Source: Rhodamnia argentea (taxonomy: Eukaryota; Streptophyta; Magnoliopsida; Myrtales; Myrtaceae). From it: a stretch of 64,000 nt of DNA. Shown here piece by piece: positions 47,759 to 58,684 of this stretch. Under the pieces are notes generated by a model. It was not told the origin of the DNA and searched no databases. It worked only from the letters and a program-made list of their open reading frames with translations. A program made the position numbers and the translations under genes. The first letter of the stretch is position 1; every line of letters begins with the position of its first letter. The stretch lies in assembly GCF_020921035.1 (NCBI RefSeq), contig NC_063154.1, forward strand, positions 5,704,001 to 5,768,000. The letters are read 5' to 3'.

Positions 47759-50700
47759 ATGGTGAATGCTCTTGAAATGTCTTCTCTCAGGAACACAACC
47801 ATGGAGGAAAAGAAAATGAAGTCCGCTGGCGTCGAAGATGATGATGATGATGATGATGAGAATTCTTCTACAGGCACTAATGAGGTATTAATCTTCAAGA
47901 TCTATCTGCGAAATTTCTTTCACGAAATCTTTCTCAGTTGACTTCTCTGAACATCATGAGCTCATGTTGAAATGGAAAAAAAAATTCTGTGGCGTTTGCA
48001 TTCCGTTAGGGAGAGGTTCATGAAGCAAGAGATTTAATGCATTTACTTTGCGGTTTTGCTGCGAGATAAATCTCAAACAAGTCTGCTTATTGCTGCCTTG
48101 ATATTTCGACATTACACAGATATACTCGATATTAATCTGTGAAAGTTGGTAACGTTAGGGAATTGTGGTGCCACACTAACTACAGTCTTGAATGTGTGAC
48201 ATATACAGGAAGAACACGGAGTCTGCGTCAAGCCAGAGCAGATTAGCCTCATGTCATTGCTTTCTAGTGAGAAGTTACCGGCAATTAAAAAGGTAGAGAG
48301 CCTCAACCTGAAACATCGAGGAGGAGATTATGGTTTTGAGATGATCATTAAGTGTTCATCTGAAATGCTGCATTGCTCGACGCTCGTCATGTAATTCGGA
48401 ATCGTCTTAAGCTTTCATGTTTTCAGAGATGAACGTCAATGTTCTTTCTCTCATGTGATACTTATCAGTGAGGATCTATCTGAAGTTTGTGATGATCTCC
48501 TTGAACAGCTCTAACCCAGAAGAATGACAATTTCCCTAATAACCACCCATGGCATGGGCCTATCTTCTCCATCCATATTGCGACTTTTCTAATCATTCAA
48601 GCAGATCTTCCGGCCAATTCAATTAAGAAGATTTCGATGTGTGCTGTTTTGTATGCAATGTCTAGATTGAAAAGTATATGGATCTTGTCATGTTTATTAG
48701 CAAGTATGAAATTAGCTGTGAGATTATACTTTGCTTGCAAACTACTAAAACACTCAGGTTTTTGACAAGCAATGCATTGCTCAGAAGCCCTTGCTAACCC
48801 CGGAATGCGGATCATCTCCAGAAAAGAGTTCAAAAAGTTACTGCTCATCCGACCACACGATCAAGGTTCATCCTTCTACTTACGATATTTCATAAAAAAT
48901 TAAAGAGGTGGTAAGGAGAGAATCTTCTGTAAATGGCCTATATTTCAAAGGCGCCACTCTTAATATCGAGAACTGTTTTTTAATCATCTTCTTTTGGTAA
49001 AAATCATGATGTTTCTGTGCTTCTAGGACGCTCGCCTTGAATCAGCTAGAGCTGAAATGGGTCAGGTTAGAGAAGAAAACCAAAGGCTGAAGTCCATGTT
49101 GTCCCAAATTGTGAAGGCCTACCAATGTTTACAACACCAATTCTTTGAGCTTGTCCAACAAGAGAAGAAGGTCGAGATGGGACCTTCACGGAGCAAACTT
49201 TCGCTTCCTTGCAACCAGGAAACCAAAGAAGAAGCCGAGCTCTTGTCCCTCACCCTAGGACTGAGCTCGAGCCGGCTGAAGACCGATGGAGAGAGGATAA
49301 ACATATCATCGATGCGGAGAGAAAGCACAAAGAACGGAAATAGTGACTCGAAACAAGAATTGTCACTTGACTCGTGCAATGGAAAGTTCATGAGCTGTGA
49401 TCATGAGAGCTCGAAGGACCCCAAGGAAGGTGAACTCTCGAGGACATGGCCATCAAGAAAGCTTCTCAGGACATTGAAAAGCGATGGTGAGCAGGTTTTG
49501 GAGCAGACCCGTTTGAAGAAAGCTAGGGTTTGCGTCAGAGTTAGGTCTGATGCACCCACTGTAAGTATTTTTAGCTGTAACAGTTTATGAATTTTTTTGT
49601 TCGCAAATACATCACAAACGCTCATATAGTCTTCAATGTGATTAGTTGCGATCTCAAGAATCTAAATTGAGTAGGCTATTTTAGGAAGATCTCAGTTCGT
49701 ACCCATTCGTTTGCTATGGTCTACGTGTATATGGGAAAGAATTCAGTTTAGTCCTAGGATTAGATTTTGTCGGAAAGGATGAAATAAAAAGCGCCATATT
49801 GTTCTTGACACACAGATGGAAGATGGATGCCAATGGAGGAAGTACGGACAGAAAATTTCGAAAGCAAATCCATGTCCTCGAGCATACTACCGTTGCACTG
49901 TCTTGCCATCTTGTCCGGTCAGAAAGCAAGTAGGTCTCATTCATGCACACGGTTTTTCCTCTTTTCAAATGTATGCATTCTTGAATCTAGACATGGATTT
50001 CGTCCATTTTAATTTGGCAATATCACAGGTACAAAGATGTATAGAGGATATGTCCGTCTTGATCACCACTTATGAAGGGAATCACAACCACCCTCTTCCT
50101 ATCTCGGCCCCGGTTATGGCTTCCACCACTTCCGCAGCTACTTCCATAATACAATCTAGCTCATCGACCTCACAGCAGCAGCAGCAGCAGCAACAACACG
50201 GCCTTCGATTTTCGGCGTCCTGTGGCCCTGCCTCCACCACGTCTACTGGTGGCATGTATGGACTTGATTACACGGGCGATCGAAATCCCAAGCTGCCTCG
50301 AATTTATTTTTCTAGCTCTTCCCAGATTTCTACTTGCAATTCTCACCCCACCATTACTCTTGATCTCACCTCGAGCCCCGACTTCTCTGATCTTGATGGA
50401 TATCGATACTCTCCATGCTTCCCGTCTTTACTGACAGCCCCTTCAACATATCTCAGCTTCTGCTCACCACCACCTTCATCACCGTCATCGAGTCACTTGG
50501 ATACCACAACCCATAAACCATCTTCGGGCATTGGTCCTAGGGTTTTAAATCATGGTATGCCACCACAACATCAATTCTACCAACCCCATTTGTGGCCAGT
50601 TACCAAGAGCCAAGCTTCTCATCCACAATCTTTACCCGACAAGTCTGGTGCGGAAGCGACGAAAGCAATATCGTTGAATTTGTCTTTCCAGTCTGTGTTA

Positions 50701-51042
50701 GCAGCCGCGATGACCTCGTTCGCCAGTGGCAGGGAAACCGACTGTCTTGGTGATAAAGGAAAGGAAGGAGGTTTTGGGAGGGACTTGAAGCTTGGTGATG
50801 ATCCAGCAACACCAATCAAATTACTCCAACCATCGCCGCAAGCCGATGGTACAGCGCGTGTTTCATCAAACTACATGGACAAGCCAACGGCTTTCAGCTC
50901 CCGGGAAGGACCTAAGAGCTCAATTTGGTTTCCACATTCATCAGTGGCATTATCCACTTCCAAGAAGAGTGCTCGTGCTTCAATGTCTCCTGCTGAGACG
51001 AAGGATCATCTCATTAAGTTCCTTGGCAATTCTGACATGTGA
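47759..51042 (+). CDS. WRKY transcription factor, group IIb (WRKY72/WRKY61 clade)
   Basis: A nuclear DNA-binding protein for W-box promoters, in a clade often tied to defence or development. Proposed exons: 47759-47884, 48209-48292, 48758-48865 (least certain), 49027-49560, 49816-49929 and 50029-51042, all phase 0, giving about 659 residues (623 without the third). Exon 1 has an Asp run. Exon 4 starts with the IIb leucine-zipper-like coil ([17 protein letters not shown]). The WRKY domain has WRKYGQK at about 291-297 and a CX5CX23HXH zinc site (CTVLPSC to HNH). Its intron falls before VQRC, the V-type position of groups IIa and IIb. The C-terminal part has a polyQ stretch (cag repeat near 50175) and the [12 protein letters not shown] block typical of WRKY72 relatives. 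Start ATG 47759 was chosen because the upstream open frame has no ATG. Confidence 0.88.
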
Positions 51043-51428
51043 CATTTGGAAGGAACAAGAGTTGCCATAGTACAGAATTTACGTGATGTTAGATACTTAG
51101 AACCATGAGCTTTCAGGAATTAAGACCCAAACTATACTTCCCACTTAATTAAGGTTTTTTTGGATTGATCATTCTAAATTTTCCTCTTCTTCTTTCTCGC
51201 ATTAGATGGATTAACCATGGATATACGCTAGTTAGACAAACGTGCGAGAATACTTGCATTGTCTTTTTGACTGTTCTGATGTAGAGTAAATGGATTAAAG
51301 TGGATAAAGATGATCTTTGTAAGTTCTCCAAGTCACAAATGCAGTTGAATCTCCCAAGGGGTGTGCAGGCATCATATTCTGCAATGGAATTCATGGAGAG
51401 GTAGGAAACGTAGACTATTGTTTAATGT

Positions 51429-51963
51429 GAGAATTATTGAAAAAGTCTTAAACCTATTGCAATTGTGTCAATTTAATCATATATCTTTTATATTTATGCC
51501 AATTCACTTCATTTGGTTGGTTGGCACTAACGTGAACTTTTTTTAATAATATTTTAGTAATTTTTATGATTTTTTTCTTTAGATTTTTTTCCTAAAACCA
51601 TAGGGCCGGCGACCCTTGCCCGGGTTGGGCGATGGGCACGATGACCTCGCTCTCCCGGACCAAGCGAGGCCATCGGGGCCCTCGCCCGCACGAGACAAGC
51701 GTGGTGACGCCCTCACCGGCTCAAAGCTTTAGGACAAAAAAGCTAAAGGAAAAAGAAAAAAACCATAAAAACTCAAAAGATTATTAAAATATTATTTAAA
51801 AAATTCCACATCAGCATCGGGCAGTGTCAAGTTAGCGCTGGCCGCCCAAATCGGCTGAATTAGCGCAAATACAAAAGATCTAGGATTTAATTGACAAAAA
51901 AAAGGTTTATGACTGAATTGGCAAAATTATAATATATTTAAGACTTTTTTGGTAAATTTTCTG
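51429..51963. mobile_element. MITE of the same family, copy 4, with 11-bp target duplication
   Basis: 535 bp, 387 bp beyond the WRKY stop. The left end gagaattattgaaaaagtc and right end gacttttttggtaaattttctg form inverted repeats. TTGTTTAATGT occurs at 51418-51428 and 51964-51974. The centre is GC-rich. Confidence 0.85.
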
Positions 51964-51974
51964 TTGTTTAATGT

Positions 51975-52925
51975 GTGGTTCCCTTTTTATTTAACACTTA
52001 CTAAAATGAGCAGAGAAACTACTGCTTTTGCTGTAAAAAATATATGGAATTCACTAGTTTTTTTCACAAAAACAAAATGCAAATGCAGCACATATATGAA
52101 CCTTCATTGAGCTGAGTTATACCTAATTAAGAGATGTAAAAAATAAGTTTCACATTTTCAATCTAGTCCCTAAATTATGTGGAGATGTCCAATACTGTGG
52201 TTGACCTTGAATTAATGAAAGCATTGCATTGAAAACCTTCATATGATCCAGAGATTAAAATTGAATGTATATCGAAAGTTCATAGATTATATTGAACAGA
52301 TTAAAAGTTTGGGACCGTCATTGCACGTTGGACTAAAGTTCGGGAGTTATATTGAACAAATAAAAAATTCAAGGACGATATTGCATATTGAACAAATTAA
52401 AATCTGTCATTTTTTCTTATGACATTAAAAAGGGCCATCATTCCTATCCTCTCTTTTGTCTCATGGTCATGTATTAGCAATTGATTAGCTTTCCTTGCAT
52501 CAAATTCAGTTCATTGAATCATTTCTGTCGAGACGATAAGGCGTGATTGGGCCGAGTCGAAATGGCTGGCCGGGCACGAAGCAGTACAGTCCGGCTCATT
52601 CGGACACTACTGGACTGACCCACTTTCACTTCCCCATCTAATCGCAACACCGCCATTTCTCGGAGGACGACACGTCTCGGGTGCGGACAGGTGGCGAAAC
52701 CGGGCTGCATGCACATCAGACAACCGCCACAACTAACTCCGAAGCACGGTTCTTAGGAGAGACGCACTGAAACAGAGACAAGAACAGGCGAAAACGAAGA
52801 CAGCCCTGAAGAACATCCTTTAGGCGCGTGAAAAGATCAGTTCTTTTTTTTTTGGCTGTTCTTCTTTGAATTCTTGGGTGTTCTTTGTGAAATTGCGGGA
52901 CTTTTGTGTTGAGCCATCTTAGGAA
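51975..52925. other. Intergenic stretch upstream of the CBS gene
   Basis: AT-rich to about 52510, with repeated phrases (attgaacaaattaaaa, gttatattgaacaaa) at 52290-52410. It then turns GC-richer, probably promoter and 5' UTR of the following gene. No gene is seen. Confidence 0.5.
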
Positions 52926-55360
52926 ATGGCACGGCCACAAGAGATGAAGGGAAGCGAGAAGCTGGCGAGCTGTGATGCGTACTTTGAGACGATTCAGTCC
53001 AAGAAAAAATTGCCTCCTTCAGTGCAAGAAAGTCTGACCTCTGCATTTGCCAGAATCCCAGTTTCTTCATTCCCACAAGTTCCTGGTGGCAAAGGTAGTA
53101 AGTTATAGCTGCAAATTCTTAATTACTAATTTCTCTTTTTTCTTTCCCCCCAATTATATGGACACAAAAATAGGGTTTAGGTTTTGAAGGTGAATCTGTT
53201 TTTCGTTTTGGGAATTGTAAGTTGAATGTAAGTTTGGTTTTTGGAATGTGAGAGTGTACTTGTTGTGGTCAGATCAGGAGTAGTTTATATTTAGTGTTAT
53301 CTAATCCCATGCAAAACCATGGATGTTGTAGTGATCGAAATCGAAGGAGACGCCTCAGTGGCTGACGCGGTTAAGGTTCTATCGGAGCACAACATAATGT
53401 CGGCTCCGGTGAGGAACCCGGATGCCAAAACGAGTACAAATTGGAGAGACAGGTACTTGGGAATTGTGGACTACTCGGCCATAATCTTGTGGGTGTTGGA
53501 GAGCGCAGAGCTCGCGGCGGTTGCTCTGTTGGCAGGTTCGGCGAGTGCAGCAGGTGTGGGAGCTGGAGCAGTTGGCGCTCTCGGGGCATTGGTGCTGGGC
53601 GTGACTGGTCCTGCTGCTGTAGCTGGGCTCACCATCGCGGCGGTGGGTGCTGCCGCGGCAGGGGGCGTGGCTGCTGAGAAAGGCGCGGGTAGAGATGCTT
53701 CCACCGCCGCGGACAATTTGGGGCAGGATTTTTACAGGGTTATTCTCCAAGAGGAGCCCTTCAAGTCTACCTCAGTAAGGATAATTAAATTCTTAGCCTC
53801 AGTTAATGTCGGATTATTTTTGCGGTGTTGTCATGTGATAGCAAATGAGTTGTGGTTATGTTAAGTGCAAATTACAGTTGAATTGCTTGTCAATGGCAAG
53901 CCTGAATCAGAGTTCCATAATACCGATTGAAGCTTATTACAATAAGCTAATTTGTGAAGCGTTACCAATACCCTGAGCATGAGTACGTTTTTCTGTAGAG
54001 TGAACATGATCTGTGAAAGTTGAGATGAAAATGTGTTCTTTTGGGGGTGTTTCAGGTGAAGTCGATAATTAAATCTTATCGGTGGGCTCCATTCATACCA
54101 GTAGCAGAAGATAGTTCGATGTTGAGCGTGTTGTTGCTACTTTCGAAGTACAGGCTAAGGAGTGTTCCCGTCATCGAATCGGGAAAGCCCAACATACAGA
54201 ACTTCATCACTCAATCTGCAGTTATTCAAGGCCTTGAGGGTTGCAGAGGAAGAGATTGGTTCGACTGCATTTCCGAAATCGCTATTGGTGAATTAGGACT
54301 TCCTTTCATGTCACGTGATGAGGTATCCTATGCATAAGATCTCCATCTGTAACTAGAAGATTTACAGGTGATCTTAAATTTGAGGAGCACTTGTTTGGCT
54401 TGTACAGGTCATTAGCGTCCAAAGTGACGAACTGATTCTGGAGGCTTTTAAGCGGATGAGAGAGAATCGGATTGGTGGCGTCCCTGTCGTGGCAGGGCCA
54501 AAGAAGAAGATCGTGGGAAACATAAGCATTAGAGATATTAGTCACTTGCTGCTGAAGCACCAGCTTTTCTCCAATTTCAGGTATTCTAACACGCCAAGTG
54601 CCTCTAGTCTATCAATATAGTTGAGCTTGTCCAATTTTTAAATGGATCTGTTTGGAGGGCACTTGTTGAACACCCATTAAGTAAAATTTGTTAGTTCCAA
54701 TGTGCTGTTTCTCCGGTAACATAAATAACCGGAGCATTGTAAATCATAATGTTTCACTATTTGGTATGGTTGGAGAGTGTCTCGTGAGAACTCATTAAAT
54801 AGGCCCTTCTTAAAAAGTTTTCTCCAGTAAATGCTGCGACGTCACATAACTTTTGCATTGTCCGAGTCTATCGCAGTATCAGTTTCCTATTCATGAAGTT
54901 CTTAGTTTGTTGGTAGAACAAATTAGTATTAATGCTGTGCAAACAAGAATGCCACACTATGTAAGCTCTATCTGCGAAAACTGATTTATCTGGTTCATTA
55001 CTTCTTACTTTCTCTTGCCTTATGTCTGGTCTGTGGTAACCAGAGTCGTTATTAGCTTTCTTTGAGAAATTTTTCCGCAGGCACCTGACAGTGATGGATT
55101 TCATGAGCACTATCATCTCGAGAACTCAAGAACCCGGCAAAGTGATACCTCCGATCACGTGCAAGCCCGTTTCAACACTCGGCAGTGTGATCCACAGCCT
55201 CGCGTCGAAGTCGGTACATAGGATATATGTGGTGTCTGATGAGGAGGAGGTCGTAGGGGTGATCACTCTGCGAGATGTTATTTCTTGCTTCATTCACGAG
55301 CCTCCTAATTATTTTGACGATTACCTCGGGTTCTCGGTCAAGGAGATGCTCAATGAATGA
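52926..55360 (+). CDS. CBS-domain protein, KING1-like (SnRK1 gamma-subunit type)
   Basis: Resembles plant KING1/SNF4-like gamma-type regulators of the SnRK1 energy-sensing kinase; CBS domains in this family bind adenosine ligands. Exons 52926-53094, 53332-53774, 54056-54322, 54408-54580 and 55081-55360 join in frame to 443 residues. ATG 52926 has a good context (gaaATGGC). CBS repeats: residues about 60-105 (VADAVKVLSEHNIMSAPV) continuing after an insert, 205-260 (SMLSVLLLLSKYRLRSVPV), 295-345 (ILEAFKRMRENRIGGVPVV) and 370-430 (LGSVIHSLASKSVHRIYVV). The unusual part is a Gly/Ala-rich hydrophobic stretch at about 115-174 within the first CBS unit. The exon 1 donor is AAAG|GTAG, and exon 2 starts at 53332. 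Biochemical partnership with SnRK1 is inferred from family only. Confidence 0.88.
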
Positions 55361-55798
55361 GGCTCTTGTTACTGTCGCCACTAATGTGCTTCAAGTACTA
55401 TGAGAGGCAGAGATTGTTATGGAGGATCCTGTATGCATTTATCCGTCTGACTCTTGTGATTTACTAGTATTTGTCGCATTTCTTACCTTGGACTATGTTC
55501 TCACCTTACCAGCTTGGAATGTGAAGTATGATTGTTTTATAACCTAGAGATTTCGCCTAGCACGACAAAACCGCGTGCATAGAAGTGACTCCAGTTCATC
55601 ATCCTCGCGACGAAGCCCATGTTGTTCGGTGCGCATGTATGCACGCGCGTCACGGCGCGTGCCTGAGTGAATAAGCGAGAACAGAGATTACTAGAATATA
55701 TCGACAGTATCTTTTGCACACTAAGCTTTATTTCTTTCTGACAAACTTAGTAATTACAGGGAAAAGCATTGAAAGTGCATAGTGCAAGAAGAGAAGCT
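55361..55798. other. Tail-to-tail intergenic region
   Basis: The 438 bp between two convergent genes should hold both 3' UTRs and polyadenylation sites. No further gene is seen. Confidence 0.5.
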
Positions 55799-58684
55799 TT
55801 ATGCTCTTGTACTGAGGTTCTCACTGCTGGTCCAGCCTTCTTGAACCTGAATTGAGTACTGCAGATTCCAGAGAACATCTTCTATTGAAGGCCGCTTGCT
55901 GGGCTCTTCCGTAAGGCAATTCACGGTGACTTCTACCGCCGTCTTAAGCGATTGGTAAGCAAAGGTGCCTCGAATGGACGGATCTGTTGCACTGCGTAGC
56001 TGGGAGGGGTGTTCCGTTAGGCTCTTCTCTAGCTGCAATTTCAATTAGCAGGAGAAATCAGTTCCATCAGAAACATTCGGCTTTTCGCAATGCTAGATGC
56101 GAATGAGAATACGTAGACTGCTCTAGGAAGTGAAGTACCAGCTGTTTCATGTCATCCAATTCACCGGTGGACTTGACAAGCTTCCCAGTGATGACTTGCA
56201 GGAGAATCTTCCCAAGCTGATACATATCTTCCCTTTCTGAATCTTTTGGACTGAAAAAAGCAGACAGAATTCCTTTATCTGAGCGCTATAATAGTGGAAA
56301 ATGAAGTTGAAAAGAAAGACGAGTCTGCATTGCTCATGAGCAGCATGCAAATGGACGTCAATAGAGATCGGACATTGTAATACCTGCTATCGTTCGATGC
56401 GATTTCGGAACCCATCTGGAAAATTTTGAGGGGGTAAACGAGCGTCAGGTAAAGGATGCAACAGAGATTTTGGAGCACGATGGAGCTTATGATTCAAAAT
56501 CTCACCTTGAATGTCAGTGGAATGCTGTAATTGGCGATTTTCGGGGTGAGACTCTCATCCAGCAGAACATTGTCTATCTTCAGGTCATTCCCGAAAATTC
56601 CAGGAGCGATCCCAGTGTGCAAGAACTGGATGCCCCTCGCCACGCGTATGGAAATCGCCATTCGCTGTGGCCATTTCAGCATCTCTTTCCTTCTCCAATC
56701 TGCACATACATCAGCAGACATAAAACTGATTGGCAGATGACACACAGGCATTCGCCGAAAGAACAGGTCCTTTCTTTTCCGAAATCTTGCCTGTGATGTG
56801 ATTCGCCAGTGATCCATTCGATACGTGTTCGAGGATGATAAACACTGTGCTGGCCACATTGGGGTGGTCGTGATAAGTGACGATGCAGTGTCCAAGAAGA
56901 CTGACCAAATGGCGATGCCTTAGCTTAGATAGATTGTCCAGTTGCTGCACAGCCTGTTGAGGCAAACTTCTCTGTTTCAGTTTCAAGCACTTCACTAGGA
57001 CTACTGTGCCATCTCTGAGCCAACCCTTATATATCTGCGGAACATATGAAGGTATCACTCTTCAGCTGTTAGATGGCTTCACTGTCGACTTCAGTCGTGA
57101 TCGAACTTAACATTTGAATTGTAAAAGAAAACGCTTTACTTTACCTGTCCTTCATTTGCCTCTCCCATCAAATTGCATGGATCAAAACTGTTTGTTGCAT
57201 CTTCAATTTCCTCCAGAGTGAAAACATGATAAGGTGGGAGGCCGAGTGTCGCCAGCCTCATTGTCTGAGGCATTCGCCCTATCGAAGAATTGAGCATTTT
57301 TCGCATGTTATCTAAGTTACAAACCGGATAACACAAAGATTGTCTACCGTGTCGTTGTTAGGAGGGATTATTACTTGTCATTTCCAATAATCTGAGCAAT
57401 AATACTAAAGTACAGACGAGAGATCTTACTCGAATCAATGCTCGACCTTGGAGAGCCACGAAACGACAGTTCATCGGCATAGGACTTGGCGGGCTTGCTT
57501 TCAAATGATCGCCGTGCTTCTGCTCTCCTGATCAGCACTATGACCAGTCCGAATGCCCCTGCAATCCCAATGGTGCCTCCAATTATTCCAAGAACGAGGC
57601 TCAGTTTGATGCTCGACCCTTGTTTCTGAGCTTTAGCTGGAGGCTCAACTGCCAAAGCTTCTTTCTGGCAATAAGAGTAGGAGTGCTGGTACTTTGAGTT
57701 CCCGCCGGACAAGCAATTCCACGAGCTGATCACTGTCCGGTTTGCCGTACTTGACCCGATGCATGACGGCATGTTCCCAACCAAAAGATTGCGCGAAATG
57801 TCCACATAAGTGAGATTACCACCGCATGAAAGATTCGTTGGAAGTGCTCCACTGAGCTGATTGTCCTCTAAACTAAGGTAACGAATCGAAGGCAGACTGA
57901 AAATGAAAGACGGGACGTGCCCAGAAAGCCCGTTGGCCGAGACATCCAATCGCTGAAGCTGACCCAAGCCATTCAATTCACTAGGAATTTCAGATCCGAA
58001 TGAGTTGTTTCTCAACAGAACGCTTACTAGGGTATCTCCGAGCCATGGGAACTCTGGTCCGAGAAAGTTGTCGCTCAAATTCAGCTCTTCAAGAACAGGT
58101 AGGCCCTTGAGATCTGGGACACTCCCATTGAGCAAATTATCAGACAGAACAAGACTCCTGAGGCTCTTGAATGAAGTGATGGACTGAGGAATCTCCCCGT
58201 AGATGGAGTTCGAGCTGAGGTTGAGCACCACGAGCGAGTGAAACCGGCTGACCTTGGAGGGAAGCGGTCCCCACAGGCCCAGGGACACGAGCGAGAGCAC
58301 CGTCAGGTTGGAGAACTTGGTGAGCACGGTGAAGAAGGAGTCAATGGAGAAACCAGCAGAGAGAGTCTGCTGAGAAACGGCAAATCGGGGGGGATCGGGA
58401 TTCAGGCCGTTGCCAGAGGATGAGTTCTTGGTCCCAACGATGGTCAGCTCCGTCACGCGATTGTCGGAGCAGGCAATGGTGAGAGAAGGTGATGGTGGGA
58501 GGTAGCAGAAGCTGGTCCAATTTGTCCATCCCTGGAGAGCTTCCGGGTACTCCAACTGCTTCTGAATTTGAAAGAGAGCTCTGGTTTCACTTGGGCTGAG
58601 TTGAGCCATTGCAAGTGGAACGACACCCATCGTCAAACTGATCACAGAGAACAAGATACAGAGCAAAACAGGGGAACCGGCCAT
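55799..58684 (-). CDS. Probable inactive LRR receptor-like kinase (At3g03770 type)
   Basis: A plasma-membrane receptor-like protein. Exons, in gene order: 58684-57430, 57311-57145, 57034-56791, 56699-56506, 56415-56384, 56250-56139 and 56032-55799, giving 745 residues. I start at ATG 58684 (MAGSPVLLCIL, signal peptide); a longer frame begins only with TTG. Leucine-rich repeats fill about 100-330 (LVVLNLSSNSIYGEIP, LEELNLSDN). The transmembrane helix is about 361-385 (GIIGGTIGIAGAFGLV). The kinase-like domain has a degenerate glycine loop (MGEANEGQ), GNDLKIDNVLLDE instead of an HRD motif, and no DFG (KIANYSIPL). It should therefore not phosphorylate, as in its named relatives, and probably signals as a scaffold. 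The third intron uses a GC donor (ACAG|GCAAGA). The exon 6 donor (CTG|GTACTT) is the only one giving an open frame into exon 7. Confidence 0.9.

Noticed and set aside
53379..53750. Minus frames opposite the KING1-like exon 2
   Set aside because: Shadows of the GC-rich Gly/Ala coding stretch.
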